NCBI RefSeq assembly: GCF_001653235.2
Contig: NC_035791.1
Location: forward strand, 6,200,001-6,264,000
Source of the DNA: Pochonia chlamydosporia 170
Lineage: Eukaryota > Ascomycota > Sordariomycetes > Hypocreales > Clavicipitaceae
DNA length: 64,000 nt
Direction: 5' to 3'
The notes below the pieces were generated by a model. The model had not been told where the DNA came from, did no database searches, and was given only the letters and a program-made list of their open reading frames with translations. A program made the translations under genes and the position numbers. This document shows, piece after piece, positions 1-10,875 of this stretch (position 1 is its first letter; every line of letters starts with the position of its first letter).

Positions 1-332
1 CTAAGCTTTCTTATTCCAATTTCAGACCCATTCCATACTAGTGGTGAGCTAATTATGTGTCCAAATATTCAGATGGAGGCCACGGTCAGAGGATCAAGGA
101 AATTCCCCCGCCACTCCTTGCGCATCGAGTGTGAGATGCTTCCATATTATCCAGTTACATACGCTTAGTTACACCACTAGTGCTGTGAGGACCCAAACGT
201 TCCTTCTGGACATATTTATTTAAGCCCGGTTTGCACAGGGTCTGGCGTGAGGAATTGAGACTTCCGCACTTGGCCTGCACATACGACAAGAAATCGTAAT
301 ATACATTGCCATTGACACACCAACGCCCAAAT

Positions 333-679
333 ATGAAGGTATTTATAAACTCAGGCCCTGGAAATGTGTTGCTAACTTCGATGCCCAGTCAACAATCGCT
401 TTTGCTGCTGTCTCCGTCGTCCCCGTTGTTCTGGGCAGCGCCATCGTACGCGAAGTCCTTATTCCAGCTGTGCAAGACCTGTATCTAACAACGGAATTCA
501 AGGTTTGTACTCCAAGCAAATGTCGATGTAACCACGTTCAGGAACAGTTTTGTGGTGTCAATGGCATTGGCTCCGACTGCCTCGACGATCGTGTATATCA
601 ATGCAATCGAAACACAGGGAAGGCCTGTGATTATGGGTACCGGCGCACCTGTGCCCAGTGCGGATCGCTTATCTGTTGA
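333..679 (+). CDS. Small secreted cysteine-rich protein, effector-like
   Basis: The gene has two exons, 333-338 (codes only Met-Lys) and 389-679. The 50-bp intron at 339-388 has a GTATTT donor, a GCTAAC branch site and a CAG acceptor. The product is 98 residues. It starts with a hydrophobic signal peptide (KSTIAFAAVSVVPVVLGSA) and ends in a compact domain with ten cysteines between about residues 42 and 98, including a CxxxxCxC cluster, so five disulfides are likely. I recognise no family; size, secretion signal and cysteine density fit a fungal apoplastic effector or antimicrobial-type protein. The two-codon first exon means an ATG-only ORF scan starts inside the mature domain at 470 and loses the signal peptide. 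A TATA-like AT stretch lies near 210-222. Splicing is my inference from consensus sites and frame. Confidence 0.72.
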
Positions 680-971
680 TAACATTGCGGTGCTTACTTG
701 TTTACCGCGACATATCAAAGCAGTGCCACAGGAAGCGGACTCGAAACCACGACGAACAGAAGATATATTAGGAGAAATGCTGTGAGGTCATTTGAGATGG
801 AAGGCAGTCAGCCACCAGTGAAGAGGGTAGTCACTAGGAGCATTTAGCATGATGAGGGGCCAAGTTGTGTTTAGGAATTGCTATGTAGAGCTCAAGATTA
901 TCTGGAAACAAACCAATAACTCTGTCAATTCACAAGACGCATCCCTACACGATCCTGTAAGATACATGCTC

Positions 972-2749
972 TTACAACTGGTCCCACATGATAGACGCCG
1001 GCTGTAAACAGGCCGAATTTTCTTTATCCATGACTTGGGCCAGAGTTGGCTTGTTCTCAGGGAAAAGTTCGATGAGCGTGGCCGTGTTAGGGCGGAACTC
1101 GGACAGTCGGAACTTGTCCCAGAGGCCGCAAGCTGGGCTGCGGATGAACGCGCCGAAAAAGTCCTGTAAGAATTTGGAAGCTTCCCTTGTCGTCGTGTCA
1201 CTTGCGATTGTGCGGTTTGCGCCCAAGAGATTGTATGTGCCCATGAGCAGGGGAACGTCAGCTGCTTGGCAGTAAGTATGATGAACATTGATAGCTTCAT
1301 GGGGTTGGGCTTACTGACCTGCGTGATAGGCTCTCATCCATGGATGAAGTGTGACTTCGGGGAAGACTCCCTTGTAGAGATATCGCCAGACAGGAACCTT
1401 GTTTAGAGCGCGGAATCTTATCCGAGTCAGGTATGCGCGTGAATGTAAAAGAGTTCTGGAGGCCTTACCTAGACTCAAGGGCAACATTGCAATCAAAGAA
1501 GTTCTCGGTGATAAGGTCAGAGAGTGTCTTGTTGATGCCGTTGGCATTCCAACTGACGACGGAGTCGCCCTCGTCCTTTGTCGTGCCCAAAAGAGTTGGC
1601 TGCGACGGCATGGTTTAGTTTCAGTTCAAGATTTCCAGGAATTAGATGTTTCCTTACCACCAACGCGAACTCGCCCGCGTTTCCTCGCCTTTCATACTCT
1701 TCCCTTGTGAACAGAATCTTATTATCCACCATGGGCATCCCCCCGTACGGAGATCCAATCTTGTTCAATTTGGAACTTGAGATTGCGTTCTTTAGCTTCT
1801 GGGCATCTACTTTTCGCATACACTCCAGCTCTGCCTTGCGGTCATCGTTCGCACAGCCTACTTTCTTAGCCACACGCACGAACTCAGAGTCCACGTCGCT
1901 CAGCGGCCGGTTTAGCATTTGCTGTGCCATCTGCACTGTCCCGCTCTGCAGTATAAGACCGGAAACGATGGGATCGCGAGGGTGCGAGTACATCATTGCG
2001 TCGACAGAGACCGCACCGGCAGACTGACCGCCGAGAACGATTCGACTCGGGTCGCCGCCGAAGTCACGAATATTGTCACGGATCCATTCTAGCGCGAAGC
2101 GTTGGTCGCGAAGGCCAAGGTTTTGGGCTTCCAGGGCAGGAGAGTTGGGGAAACCAAAGATGTTAAGGCGGTAGCTGCCATCTGCGTTAGACTCTGCTTC
2201 AAATACGAGGTTGGAATGCTTGAGGCTTGGAAATCATTGTCAAGTGTCGGCAACTTACTTCCAAGTGACGACGATGATGTCTTTGTTCTCAGCAACAAAA
2301 CCAGTGGGATTGTATACAGGCACGCTACTAGAACCCTCGCCATACGCACCACCGGGAGACCAAACGTATACCGGCATTGGCTTGTTGTAGTTTGCCCCTT
2401 TTGGAACATAGATGTTCAGTGTCAAGCAGTCTTCCGACTCTGCGGTGCTTGGCTTGAAGGCACTACCCAAGGGCAGATCGTACATGAACTGGTGGCACGA
2501 GGGACCGAGGCTCGTTGCTTTAATCGGTGATGATGCTTCATATCCACCTTCTTTGCCGTAGTTTTGCAATGGCTGGGGCGGCTGGAATCGCAAATCACCA
2601 AGAGGCGGCTGGGCGTAACGCACGCCGAGGAAGGCGTTGACGGCATCGTGAACTTGGACACCGCGCATAGGACCATACTTTGTGTTTGCAATAACATCAG
2701 CGGCGCTGACGCCTGCTGTGGCAATAACAATTATCTCTTGGAGCTTCAT
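972..2749 (-). CDS. Secreted type-B carboxylesterase/lipase
   Basis: Five exons on the minus strand: 2749-2259, 2174-1658, 1599-1469, 1416-1319 and 1261-972. All four introns (53-84 bp) have consensus ends and the phases add up to an uninterrupted 508-residue protein, close to the usual 500-550 for the family. It has a signal peptide (MKLQEIIVIATAGVSA), the N-terminal block GVRYAQPP, SEDCLTLNIYVP, and the nucleophile elbow GGQSAGA, whose Ser lies in GxSxG. The segment PTLLGTTKDEGDSVV matches the region carrying the acidic triad member. The catalytic His is expected in the exon-4/5 part; I did not assign it with certainty (candidate LHPWMRAYHAG). It should hydrolyse carboxylic esters outside the cell; the natural substrate is unknown. 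The next genes are more than 280 bp away and functionally unrelated. Confidence 0.87.
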
Positions 2750-5075
2750 GATCGCGGTTTTCGATTGAAGATGGAGTTAGAAGTGCAGTTTGAGTAATGG
2801 GTGTGCAGCGTTTCTTATACATCGACGAGGATTGCGTACGCGTGTCTACGATAGGATAAAGTTTTAACTCGTCATAGTATCTTCATACCTTCCTCGTATT
2901 CAATCTTTATTACGAATGGCATAAGGTGAAGTCCAAGTTCTCGGTAGCTCCTTGGCCAAATTAGGAAACGAGATCAATGGGCCACGTTTCCGGTAAACCA
3001 TATTTCTTCGTCTGTAGAAGCCACGGGCGAGCATTCATCGTTTTTGAGAGAATCTGCAACTTCTAGTCACGTATCAAGTCTAGATGTCTTGAGAATTTAG
3101 TCTGGACTTGATACGTGCCTCAAAATGATCATCGGCCACCAGCATCTATTCAATCTCCCAATGCATGCTCTACTAATGACGATACAACAATTCCGGATAT
3201 TATTATTTGGAGTTGAATCCTCTGTCATGACAAGAAAACAAGCTAAGGTTCGCATGAACTGAATCAACACGTGCCGATACCCAGCAGGCATGAAAATAGG
3301 ATACGCCATCATCGTTGTCAACCGCCACGGCTCCAGAATGTGAACATGATGATTGGCATGTCTACCATCAACGGAGCCAGGGCAACACGTAGCAACGTTT
3401 TATGCGTCGAATTGCCAGTAAAACGCATAATAGATGACACACATAAATAAAAACTCAAAAAGAAAATAATTGACGTAGTCTGGAGCCGAATTGAGTTTCG
3501 TATTTCGAGCCTATTCTTCCATTGAGATCGATGTGTTAACATTGCACGAACTTGACCACTTGGGCTATTAGCTTATAACACACTCGTAATGGTATTCAGA
3601 ATTCGATTTGGTCGTAGCTAGGAGGGAGTACTAAGCGCTCAAATGCTGATAGTGTTGCTTTGCTAGCATGCAATGACGATGTCCAGAGCGACTGCCTGTG
3701 GACTGGTATGGTTCGAACAGCCTAGAACACTCGGAGCTCCGGCATTGTCGTGTCTAGTGCCAGTCTATGTTTCGTTTTGTCAATTATTTCGGTTGCATTT
3801 TGCAGTTTTCGTTTAAAATTTAAGCTTTTGTTCCTTATGCAACGCTCGCCTCCACAACCAACGTGGTGGCTACACCACAGGCATGAAGCACCAATTTAGC
3901 CATGGCTTTGGCCATGAAAGTTGTCAGCTGTGATGGCTTGTTATGCTACGTGCGTGGGGGTTCATTCATAGTTCTACCCAATTTTAAGCGCTGGTTAAAC
4001 GCCAGTGTCTTCAGATTAGTACGAAACGCTAATCCACGTAGAAAGGGCCATGACAGGGAGTCTTGTTACAAAGCGATGAGAATAATTACGCTAGTATTCA
4101 AGCTAGAAAGTATTAAGTAGTTTTTCATGGGACGAAAGCTATAACTAATTCGAAAATAATAGCTTTAAACTCGTTTCATACTGTGCGGGTGCTTGGCTCG
4201 CCCAACTATCACTGCTAGACCACCCACGTCATTGAAACTAGACGGCATCGGAGCCTAACAAGAAACACAAACTGAAGATCGAAGAAGTTGCCGCTGAAGT
4301 AGAGCTGCTCAGGGTATTTAAAATAGCAGGTAACGACTTAGACCTCTCTGTACATGTGCACAAAGGTCATCAAAGAATGAGCTTTTACGAGATTGGCAAC
4401 TACAAGGTTGTAGGACAAGAATTGTGTCGAGACTACCCTGATGAATAAACAGATTTGCCACTTTCCGTGTCATTATGGTAAGCATTGAAGAAACTGATGA
4501 TGGAACCTGGTGATAGCCATGCATGGAAATCTAGCCTTTCGCCTCTGTGGACCATTTTAACACTGGGAACCCCAGAACTTGCATCCATGTCGCTTTGAAG
4601 ATGGCACAGTTGTTGGCATGGGAAACAAGCACAATGGACGAGACAGACCTCGCCAACGAGTGGTTAGGTGACGAGCCTTTGGACTTGCGTGACCCTTGCT
4701 CGCCTGATCGCATACTGCATGCAGACCATCGATTCAGCCCTTGTTTGCCTTCGTATGAATTCAGTGAGGTTGCCTCTAACTTTGAGCAGAATGGTACCAG
4801 ACTCATGCCAGGTGAATGGATTGGGACGAACCGTAGCAGCGGTGTAAGCGCTGTGACAGAGGGTGTGAGGCTTGCATATGTGTAAGAACCTTGACCTAAT
4901 GGTCGCCTTTCTCGAAATCTTGGTAAGAGACAATCGGGTGGTTCTCATCTGTATCTCAACTGGTGTCTTGGGAACAAACGACGTCGAAATCCTGTGCTAG
5001 ATGTACGGTCTAAGCTTGGATGTGTGTCTATGAGCCGCTGGCCATTGATTGCTGCGGGAGGCCGAACCGTCATCA
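2750..5075. other. Intergenic region without a supported gene
   Basis: All frames are broken at short intervals. Open frames of 60-110 codons exist (for example 4547-4885 plus) but show no recognisable motif, no signal peptide and no convincing splice structure. Composition is ordinary, not the AT-rich RIP type seen at 22.5-28 kb. I see no tRNA, repeat array or transposon end here. Confidence 0.5.
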
Positions 5076-5079
5076 CTGA

Positions 5080-5760
5080 CCTACAGCTGAGCTCTTTCAT
5101 GGTCTACAACATCATCTATTGCAGTTGAATGTGGGGAACACCATGTGGGAAAGGATGAGACCGGAGAGCTGACCCAACTTTGTTCATCCTTTGTGCTGGC
5201 CATTTCGTAACATGGTCGGTTTCCTTGCAGAGCGGTACATGTACAATGCAGGCCGAGAAAAACCTTTCTACAGCGGCAGCATTGAGCCAGTTGGGAAGGA
5301 TATCCGTGGCAGGCACACCTCCGACACCTCCTCTAGATGAATTGAGGCATTCCGGCACTGGGGTTACACGGAGTTTGCGGTCCCAACTCAACCATCAAAC
5401 CCGGAAATACGCACAATACTACTCCGTGGATGCAATGGGAACACAAAAGCGGTGCTCACGGACGCCCTTTGCTTTCCCTGGCTCCGAAGGCACGGAATCA
5501 AAGGGAGTCGGCAGATCCTTGCATTGGTTTGCAGGCTACATGTGTAGATCGCCCTTTTCCGGGGTATTTGGCACAGCCAGCAACTCCAGAAGACACACCT
5601 TTGGAAGTGTAAATATCCCTACAATCCCTGTCGTCGTAGCTTGTTGGCGTCTGCAGGCCGTGTTGCGCACTTGGTGCTCAACCAATACCGTTCTTCGTGT
5701 GCTGAGTTGTTGAGTGGCTTGCAGAAAACGAGAGCTGACGTGCGCAACGATGGCACATGA
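5080..5760 (+). pseudogene. Decayed coding relic, family unrecognised
   Basis: One frame (codon starts at 5101, 5212, 5350 and so on) reads as protein-like sequence for roughly 220 codons, broken only by stops near 5170, 5338 and 5548. Blocks such as FLAERYMYNAGREKPFYSG, IEAFRHWGYTEFAVPTQP and IRTILLRGCNGNTKAVL have the balanced composition of a real enzyme. The internal stops are TGA and TAG, which C-to-T change of CGA or CAG would produce, but this is only suggestive. No start, splice pattern or catalytic motif can be assigned, so I call it a relic of an unknown gene. A multi-exon living gene is a weaker alternative. Confidence 0.33.
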
Positions 5761-7150
5761 GGCATGTTACGCTGAAAATTCGCCGAAGCCTCTGGGCCTT
5801 TTCGTTTTTACTCCGGGCGTTGGGAGTTGTCATATCCTCAAGGATGACTTGTGGTTGTAACTTATTACTAACCAAAGCCCACGGTCAATAAGACCTTGAC
5901 GGTTCTGCGTCGAAATATCCCAATGTGTGTGGTACGAAACTATCTTGGCATAGCAAGAACGGGAACATGGAAATATTCACGGCATGGTATCAAGCACTTT
6001 GGACATGGAGAACTGTGATGAGATGTTGTCAGCACGACTGGTCTCGTCATATCGAATTCCAGTACAACGCCGCCAGCTGCGGGCGGCAGGGAAAAGTCTT
6101 CGGATCGTGCTAACCATATTAAATCGAATTTTCGCTCAATTTAGTCTAAATCTGTGTTGTCGATACGGTAGGTCATATCAATTGTGTGCAGTGGCGTTTC
6201 CGGTCGCGTCCGTCTCTTCGACACCGTAGCTCAGCATAAGTGCCGGCTATCCAGTTCATCACTGAATTTCACTGATGGCAGGAGTACCATATTCAGCAAT
6301 TCATTTGTTTGCCTCAAACGAACACGGTGTGTTGAAAACGCTTGTGCTTTGCACGGATTCTGTCTTTACCCATTTTCAAGCAGGCTGAGCTGCAAGGATG
6401 CTGTAGGGAAACGCTACGGGGAAGCACGTTGGTTTTCAAAGGTGTCCAAGACATTTCTGCAGACGCTCTATGCAGCTTACAACACGGGTGTGCTGCAGTA
6501 CGGCCACATAGCCATGGATGAAGGGGTCAAGGTGTGATGAAGTCCACACAGCCCGCCACCGTCACCAATAATCACAGTCCTTTCAAAGCCTTGTTCGGGC
6601 ACCCCTGTTCCCGTTGTTAACACGGAAAGATCAGTTTCATCGAGAGAGCCCAACACTTGGGAACTCTGGTTGGCCTGGCATTCAATCGTCGCGTGGTGGT
6701 TCTGCAGGCAGTGCGTAACTTGCTTGAGTCGCTCTTGACGTGGTCATTGCCCATTGACGGCAATAGTTCATAAAGTGGCTACGTTCTGACGCGAGTTATT
6801 CGCATTGGGGATATCAAAAGCACAGCACATTGGTAAGAAACTGAGAGTTGTGCTGATTGACCAATGTGGCCAAGTTGGTTGACACACCATGAATGGCTCG
6901 TAGATAAAGGTCAAGCTCTAGAGCGCATGATCTCATAATCCTCAGACTACCATTTTCTGCGGCCATCCTCTAACCTTTTAATCTGTTCGTAGCACCTCAT
7001 TTGTTAAGTGAAAGTGTGCCACAATTCTCTCTTAAGCTTTCTTTTGAACTTGGGGTATCTCCGCCATTGAGGCACATTGTCCATCAGCTCGACGTCTCGC
7101 ATCACGCGTTGAGGAAGGCTGCAGCCATTCGATGGATTTAGAGGTACACC
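5761..7150. other. Intergenic region, possible faint relic on the minus strand
   Basis: No supported gene. On the minus strand about 6750-6485 an open frame without ATG reads QERLKQVTHCLQNHH, then SSQVLGSLDETDLSVLTTG, then FERTVIIGDGGGLCG. The composition is protein-like, but 88 open codons are not rare by chance and I could not extend it in either direction. The remainder is ordinary non-coding sequence. Confidence 0.35.
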
Positions 7151-9044
7151 ATGTCCTCGCATGAATATTACGTTGACCCTTTTGGTCTGCCGGGAGATGG
7201 TTCGGCAGCCGCCGGAGACGCCTTTGCCATGGAGCTCGTTGATGATTGTGTGTCACACTTTCCGCCACGGGAACCTGAACAACCCTCTAACGCCTCACTT
7301 TACCCTGACGGTGAAGCTGTTACGAAAGCTTATAGAGAGCAGACGGCATTTACCGGTGGTAGGTTCGAAGACAGCGACAATCTCCTCTGGCAAGATACCC
7401 AAGCGCAACCCATTTTTGACCCAAGCCATGGTGGCGATTCGTCCAACTTGCAAACAGGCTTAGGTCCAGCGTATGTATCACCTAGAGATCGGTCATTGCT
7501 TTCTTCGTCTGCCGATGTGAGAAAAGCAAGGCAGGTAACCCGAAGCTGTCTGGATTTGAGCTAATCGAGGTGTTAGGGTACGATCGATCGGCCACCCTGC
7601 CGACAGCCAGTTTCAACATGAATCTTCATCCAGTCGGCCGCAACACCCAGCGGGATTAGATGTACATCCGGCACCGTCGAACGAAAATGAAAAGAGTCAT
7701 CAAAATGATATAAGAAGCTCGCGTCCAGAAGAAGCAGGCTCTGGGTTGATACAAAAGGCTCTTCCATATTCCGTGTCAGACTCTGGCCCTACAGCAAATG
7801 TAGCGTCCTATTATGGACCGCTCGGCATAAATAACCCTGAAGCTGCCTCACAACAACATACCACTGATTCAAGCTTTGTGCGGCCATGGAAAGAAAATGG
7901 AAACCTTCTAGGACTGGGACCTGGCAACATCCGCGCATCAGAGGGTTCCGTGTCAGAGGCACCGCATTCACTTACAAACGTCACGGCTGAGTCCGATTCG
8001 TTTTGGGCCAGTGATGGCGCGTCATTTGTATCACAAAACCCCGGGTATCCTTACAAGGGAGGCAATCTTGAGCCGGGAACGCCGGCCACGCCACAAACCG
8101 GGCGATATCTACATCCATCCTCGTCAAGTGCAAGTTATCGTGACGCACCTAGAGGCTCACATAGCTCAGGAAACAGAAAAAGGAGAGCCTCGTCGCTATC
8201 AGCTGGCAATGTCTCACGCCAGGTGTCGAGAGGGGGGTTGCCAGCAGCCTTTAGGAGGGCAAATAGTCAGCGTTCTAGCCAGGAGCATTCCCAAGGCGAC
8301 AATGACTTCGGTGAGCGTCCCTGGGCTTGCCCATTGGCACAGAAATGTGGTAATTCCAGCCATCGGTGTTATGGATGGACCTTCGCCGACGTCTCACGCG
8401 TCAAGCAGCATCTGAACAGGGATCATGCTTCAGAGATCACGGAAGACCAGTTCAAAAAGATAAGTGTCCGCATGCCGACCAAAGACGTGGAATCTTGGAA
8501 AAAAATATTTCGCATTCTCTTCCCCGAAAGTGAACAACTACCAAGTCCGTTCTTTAATGCTCAGTTTGATGTTCAACATCGAATCAGCCCAGAAAGCCTA
8601 AGAGATCATCTGTTATCAAGGGTAGAGAACCTAGACCACATGTCATCTGAACAAAAGGAAGGGTTTAGACGATTCATTGCGGAAACTTCACACACCTTTT
8701 TGCACCAAGCACGTCATGATTCCCGGCATGACCCCAAAGAACCAAGTGCCTATTACGGCCTTGGATCGGGTCCGCAGCAACAGGGAAACCTAGGAAACAT
8801 ACAGCACCCGTCACAGAGCTTTGGGCAACGTACAGAGGCATATCCGAGTGTGCTACCAGATGAAGTCGCCAGGGGAGGGCCGCTGCGAGGTGTGGGCGAT
8901 GGGAACGTCATGCTTTCTGGGCAAGATGAACAGCAACTACCATTTGGGCATACTACTGGGTTTAATACAGAAACCCCAACTGTGCCGGCCAATTCAATTG
9001 ACCTCCAGTCGATATCTGTGTTTACAAACACGGCCGGCGATTAG
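7151..9044 (+). CDS. Fungal C2H2-type zinc finger protein, putative transcription factor
   Basis: Exon 1 starts at the ATG at 7151. The best-fitting intron is 7471-7576 (GTATGT donor, GCTAATC branch site, TTAG acceptor), giving a 595-residue protein; 7535-7610 is an alternative that also keeps frame. The N-terminal half is low-complexity, rich in Ser, Gly, Asn and Gln, with a basic stretch GNRKRRASSLS that could be a nuclear signal. One degenerate zinc finger follows near residues 255-290: RPWACPLAQKCG, then VSRVKQHLNRDH, with Cys-x5-Cys and His-x4-His. This is the form common in fungal proteins with an RVK(Q/E)HLxRxH finger. The acidic segment after it (KKIFRILFPESEQLPSPF) is also typical of that group. 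Regulatory function is inferred from the family; the target is unknown. Confidence 0.75.
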
Positions 9045-10875
9045 GAGCCAGATTGGCATATGGCGCCGCCATGACATTGAAGATCTTCTTTTGTGTGTAC
9101 TGGTAAGACTGCATCTACCGAGACTCGATGCCCTCCTAGCGAAAGTGAGCCATTCCTGCTGACTTCACAAAAGAACAATATTTGAGACAAAAGAGAGAGC
9201 GAAGCTGCTGAATCTCCCTCGTTGGACCCGTCCAAAGATGAGGGAATTCTGTTTGGTGCTCCGATGCACGATTTTGTACTAGTAGATATCGCTCGGAGCA
9301 ATCTAGGGCCTTGGCGTTTGTTCTTCTGTATGCTTGCACCTTCTGATGGTGCTGGGAGTTGGCGGCAAAAGACCTGCATAAACGGCTCCCAGTTTCGGGA
9401 TGCTCTAGAGTTGCAAGGCTTGGGATTAAAAATCTGGTTCAATGCAAATTGCAATGGTATTATCACGGTCATGAGTTCTAGACCTTGTCAAGGCACTTTT
9501 GTAACCGGCAGACGACACAACATATGTCGGCCTGATGTAACACATCAATTTCTAGATATGGAGTAAACATGAACGGGTGTCGTTTAATGCTGAATACGAC
9601 TCAAAATGTGACATATATTCCAAACACAGTGAAGCGCAGACAATATTGACGCTGCACCATGCATTAGAGGTTAGAGTGATACGGGATGAACAAGAGGTGG
9701 CGGGATCTTGTGCATCTAGACCGCAAGGGAGTACGACGTTTGACGTCGCCGTAATTCTTGGGGATGTTGAGACAACAAGCCGCAAGGAGGAGAAAAGAAA
9801 AGCATCAATAAGTGGCATGCTGCATGCAGTTCACTCGCTTCGAACGCTGGCTGGACGGGCCTCATCTCGCATTGCTTGATCTCAAGATTGGACAAGCAAT
9901 TGGGGACGCCAAGCGGTGACCTCCACAGTACGTCTCCAGATTGCGTCGGGGCGGTCCTGAAAACAATCCAATTGTTTGATAGAAGTTACAGCAATATGTC
10001 ATGTGTGACCTAGTGCATGATGAATGCTGGTTCCTGGCTGTTAACGAGGTAATGGCTGTTGACACCGGGTTCGTACTTCCGCGCAGGAAATCTGTAGTGT
10101 AAGTCGGAATGCAACATCCTTGAACTGCAACTAAATATTCAGGACACCAGAAACTGGGGGTGGTACACCATGACTACGGTGGCTTGGTAAATGAAGACAT
10201 TTATTTAGCGACAAAGAAAACAGACCAACGCAGTAGTTATTACCAACTGCGTACGCTACTTGCAATCTCGAAGCTATTGGACTTCGAAGAGCCTAAAAGA
10301 TAATGCGTTCTCTCCCAAGTTGTGACAACTTGGCAGGAGGAAAAAGCAGATTGCCCAATATGCGTTAAGATGGGCACGTCTTGATGCAGGCTTAGCGATC
10401 TCGGCCGAAGTATTGCTCAAGTTGAATGCAAGTCTGAGGGTTCTTCTGTGGGTTCCATGTTCACAGAGAGTCTAGGCCACTGTAAATGCGACTTGAACAC
10501 ACATAACTTAATCTCGTCTTTTGTAGCTTGTGTATGTCATCTGCGGTGCGCCGTGAACTATCAGAAATCACACATCTATAACTGAGCCGACGCTGCTATT
10601 CGCTCACACTAGCTCCGCTTGCCTACCATTCGGGCTCAAAATCGATGCAGGTTGCCGTTCTGGCTTCCGGAACAAAAATCACCATGTGACTCAAGCCGAC
10701 GTTCCAGCTTCACTTGACGTCTAGTATGTGTATATCTCTTTGTCGAGCAAGGTATTTAAGTGAATAGAATCACCTCTCGATTCCCTCGAAGATTTAGGTG
10801 TCTTGTCTACATTGTTCACTCAGCAATTCACGTTATTCAAAGCTTGCTATCAAAAAGTCAACTACTTGTGCCAAC
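9045..10875. other. Intergenic region
   Basis: No supported gene. Open frames on both strands at 9041-9566 overlap each other and lack motifs, so I read them as chance frames downstream of the zinc finger gene. The 3' end (about 10680-10875) is likely the promoter of the following alkylsulfatase gene, with a TATTTAAG element near 10751. Confidence 0.5.

Noticed and set aside
4531..4948. Three overlapping open frames of 91-112 codons
   Set aside because: No domain, signal peptide or splice support; each frame is a shadow of another and none stands out.
9041..9566. Overlapping 143- and 114-codon ORFs on opposite strands
   Set aside because: No motif, mutually overlapping, and lying in the 3' region of the zinc finger gene; consistent with chance.
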